Shown piece after piece: positions 6,389 through 9,122 of a DNA stretch of 9,122 nucleotides. Source of the DNA: Acidimicrobiia bacterium (GTDB lineage Bacteria; Actinomycetota; Acidimicrobiia; Acidimicrobiales; Ilumatobacteraceae). The translations under genes were made by a program, and so were the position numbers. Every line of letters begins with the position of its first letter. The first letter of the stretch is position 1. A model generated the notes under the pieces. The model searched no databases, was not told the DNA's origin, and worked only from the letters and a program-made list of their open reading frames with translations. Where the stretch lies: assembly GCA_010025655.1 (NCBI GenBank), contig RGSV01000036.1, positions 1 through 9,122 of the forward strand, in the 5' to 3' direction.

Positions 6389-7704
6389 TATCCTTTGGCG
6401 GCGCGGAACCCCGCATCAAGGTCGGCGATGATGTCGTCAATCGACTCAAGTCCCACCGACAGTCGCACCAACCCGGGTTCTACCCCGGTTGCCCGTTGCT
6501 CGGCCTCGGTCAACTGGCTGTGGGTCGTCGAGGCGGGGTGAATCACGAGGCTGCGCACGTCGCCGATGTTGGCCACATGGCTGTGCAACTCGAGTGCCTC
6601 GACGAACTTCTGACCTGCGTCACGCCCACCCTTGATCACGAATGCGAGCACCGAGCCATAGCCCTTGCCGCGGCCATATCGCGAAGCGCGGTCGAACCAC
6701 CGACTCGTCGGCAACCCGGCATAGTTCACGCTCTCGACTTCTTCTCTGGCCGCCAAGAACTCGGCAACTTTCTGGGCGTTTGCGAAATGACGCTCCATGC
6801 GTAGCGACAGTGTCTCTAACCCCTGGAGAAAAAGGAATGCGTTGAACGGCGTCGTTGCCGCGCCCAAGTCGCGCAACATCTGCACGCGGGCCTTGATGAT
6901 GTACGACCCTTTGCCGAGCGCCGGCCAATAGGCCAGACCGTGGTAACTCGGGTCGGGCTCGGTGAAGTTCCTGAATCGACCAGATGCACCGAAATCAAAG
7001 GTGCCGCCGTCGATGATTGCACCACCAATGCTCGTGCCGTGACCTCCGATGAACTTGGTCAGCGAGTGCACCACGATGTCGGCACCCCACTCAATTGGTC
7101 GAATTAGATACGGCGTGGGCACCGTGTTGTCGACGATCAGCGGCACGCCGATTTCGTGCGCCACCCTGCTGACACCTTCAATGTCGAGCACATTGTTGCG
7201 CGGATTGGCGAGCACCTCTCCGTAGAACGCCTTGGTGTTCGGCTTGGCGGCTTTGCGCCACTCATCCAAGTTGTCGGGGTCGTCGACGAAACTTACGTCG
7301 ATGCCCATCTTCGGCAGCGTGTAGTGGAAGAGGTTGTAGGTGCCGCCGTAGAGACTCGGCGACGACACGATGTGATCGCCGGCTTCGGCGAGCGTGAGAA
7401 TGGCGAGCAACTCGGCCGACTGACCGCTCGACACGGCGAGCGCACCGGGCAAGCCAACTGCGGTGGTGGTGGCTCCTTCGAGTGATGCAAGTCGCGCTTC
7501 GAGCACGCCCTGCGTGGGGTTCATGATGCGCGTGTAGATATTGCCGATCTCCGCAAGCGCAAACAGGTTTGCCGCATGCTGGCTGTCGCGAAATTCGTAA
7601 CTCGTCGTCTGATAAATCGGTACGGCGCGCGCGCCAGTTGCCGAGTCGGGTGCTTGTCCAGCGTGAATTTGACGGGTTTCGAAACCCCATTGGGCGTTGC
7701 TCAT
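6388..7704 (-). CDS. metY: O-acetylhomoserine sulfhydrylase (O-acetylhomoserine aminocarboxypropyltransferase)
   Basis: A PLP enzyme of the Cys/Met-metabolism family that joins O-acetylhomoserine and sulfide to make homocysteine for methionine synthesis. The 438-residue length matches MetY and exceeds the ~390 of cystathionine gamma-synthases. Visible features are the N-terminal G-F-E-T-R-Q-I-H-A-G block (7-16), Y57-T-R-I-M-N-P-T which contacts PLP phosphate from the neighbouring subunit, S-S-G-Q-S (92-96), the PLP-ring Asp in V-D192-N-T, and the Schiff-base Lys217 in H-S-L-T-K-F-I-G-G-H-G. The frame is open upstream to 7980, but ATG 7704 gives the family N-terminus and sits right after a promoter. 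No good ribosome site precedes it, consistent with leaderless translation. A related sulfhydrylase acting on another O-acyl homoserine cannot be fully excluded. Confidence 0.93.
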   Translation of the reverse strand: MSNAQWGFETRQIHAGQAPDSATGARAVPIYQTTSYEFRDSQHAANLFALAEIGNIYTRIMNPTQGVLEARLASLEGATTTAVGLPGALAVSSGQSAELLAILTLAEAGDHIVSSPSLYGGTYNLFHYTLPKMGIDVSFVDDPDNLDEWRKAAKPNTKAFYGEVLANPRNNVLDIEGVSRVAHEIGVPLIVDNTVPTPYLIRPIEWGADIVVHSLTKFIGGHGTSIGGAIIDGGTFDFGASGRFRNFTEPDPSYHGLAYWPALGKGSYIIKARVQMLRDLGAATTPFNAFLFLQGLETLSLRMERHFANAQKVAEFLAAREEVESVNYAGLPTSRWFDRASRYGRGKGYGSVLAFVIKGGRDAGQKFVEALELHSHVANIGDVRSLVIHPASTTHSQLTEAEQRATGVEPGLVRLSVGLESIDDIIADLDAGFRAAKG

Positions 7705-7712
7705 GGCAACTG

Positions 7713-7740
7713 ACCCTACCGCCAATTGTTGACCTGTCAA
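7713..7740 (-). promoter_or_regulatory. metY promoter, probably leaderless
   Basis: On the - strand a perfect -35 hexamer TTGACA (7740-7735) is followed after 16 nt by TAGGGT (7718-7713), which fits the TANNNT pattern of -10 boxes. Only 8 nt separate the -10 from the metY ATG, so transcription should start at or within a few bases of the start codon. Leaderless mRNAs are common in actinobacteria, and the lack of a ribosome site supports the reading. Confidence 0.7.
7729..7740. promoter_or_regulatory. Dyad over the metY -35 region, possible operator
   Basis: TTGAC-CT-GTCAA is an exact inverted repeat with 5-nt arms and a 2-nt centre, and it covers the metY -35 hexamer. A second small palindrome, CAATTG (7723-7728), abuts it. 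A dimeric repressor of methionine or sulfur genes could bind here and block RNA polymerase. No regulator is identified, and a 5-nt dyad can arise by chance. Confidence 0.4.
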
Positions 7741-7763
7741 GTCGGGTTTTAGACGGCAGAGCC

Positions 7764-9120
<1,357 letters not shown>

Positions 9121-9122
9121 GG

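Noticed and set aside
7705..7763. SAM or other methionine riboswitch before metY
   Set aside because: The 59-bp gap is too short, contains a promoter ending 8 nt before the ATG, and shows no paired riboswitch core.

Overview
The window suggests a mycothiol-producing actinobacterium (Actinomycetota). The clearest evidence is a mycoredoxin-1-like protein with a WCGYC active site. GTG starts, a probable leaderless promoter and 11-nt-spaced repeats resembling the Streptomyces PHO box agree with this. The class cannot be fixed from the sequence. Base composition is moderately GC-rich but uneven: sampled lines run from about 50% GC in pstA to over 70% in metY.

Left part, + strand (2-1829): the end of an arsenic-resistance operon whose start lies outside the window. 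It holds a truncated probable ArsR/low-molecular-weight-phosphatase fusion, an arsenate reductase with an extra N-terminal helical domain, and an AqpS-like aquaporin. Each junction is a 4-bp start/stop overlap (ATGA, then GTGA). The implied pathway is reduction of arsenate to arsenite, followed by exit through a channel. A strong GC hairpin at 1885-1908 separates this operon from the convergent phosphate operon.

Middle part, - strand (1945-6325): a high-affinity phosphate ABC transporter in the order pstC-pstA-pstB-pstS, with the binding-protein gene last and no phoU following it. Two PHO-box-like direct repeats lie just upstream of pstC and of pstS. The second suggests that pstS has its own phosphate-starvation promoter. 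PstS is unusual: it carries an insert of about 95 residues before its second phosphate-binding loop and has no lipobox cysteine.

Right part, - strand (6388-9084): ilvC (ketol-acid reductoisomerase), an overlapping mycoredoxin gene, and metY (O-acetylhomoserine sulfhydrylase). A consensus-like promoter sits so close to the metY ATG that its transcript is probably leaderless. These are core amino-acid and thiol-redox genes.

I see no mobile element, CRISPR array, tRNA or rRNA, and no gene-free stretch above 300 bases. Most of the window is recognisable metabolism, transport and metal(loid) resistance. I do not see a wholly new system. The less ordinary points are the PstS architecture, the paired PHO boxes, the leaderless metY promoter and the aquaporin filter.
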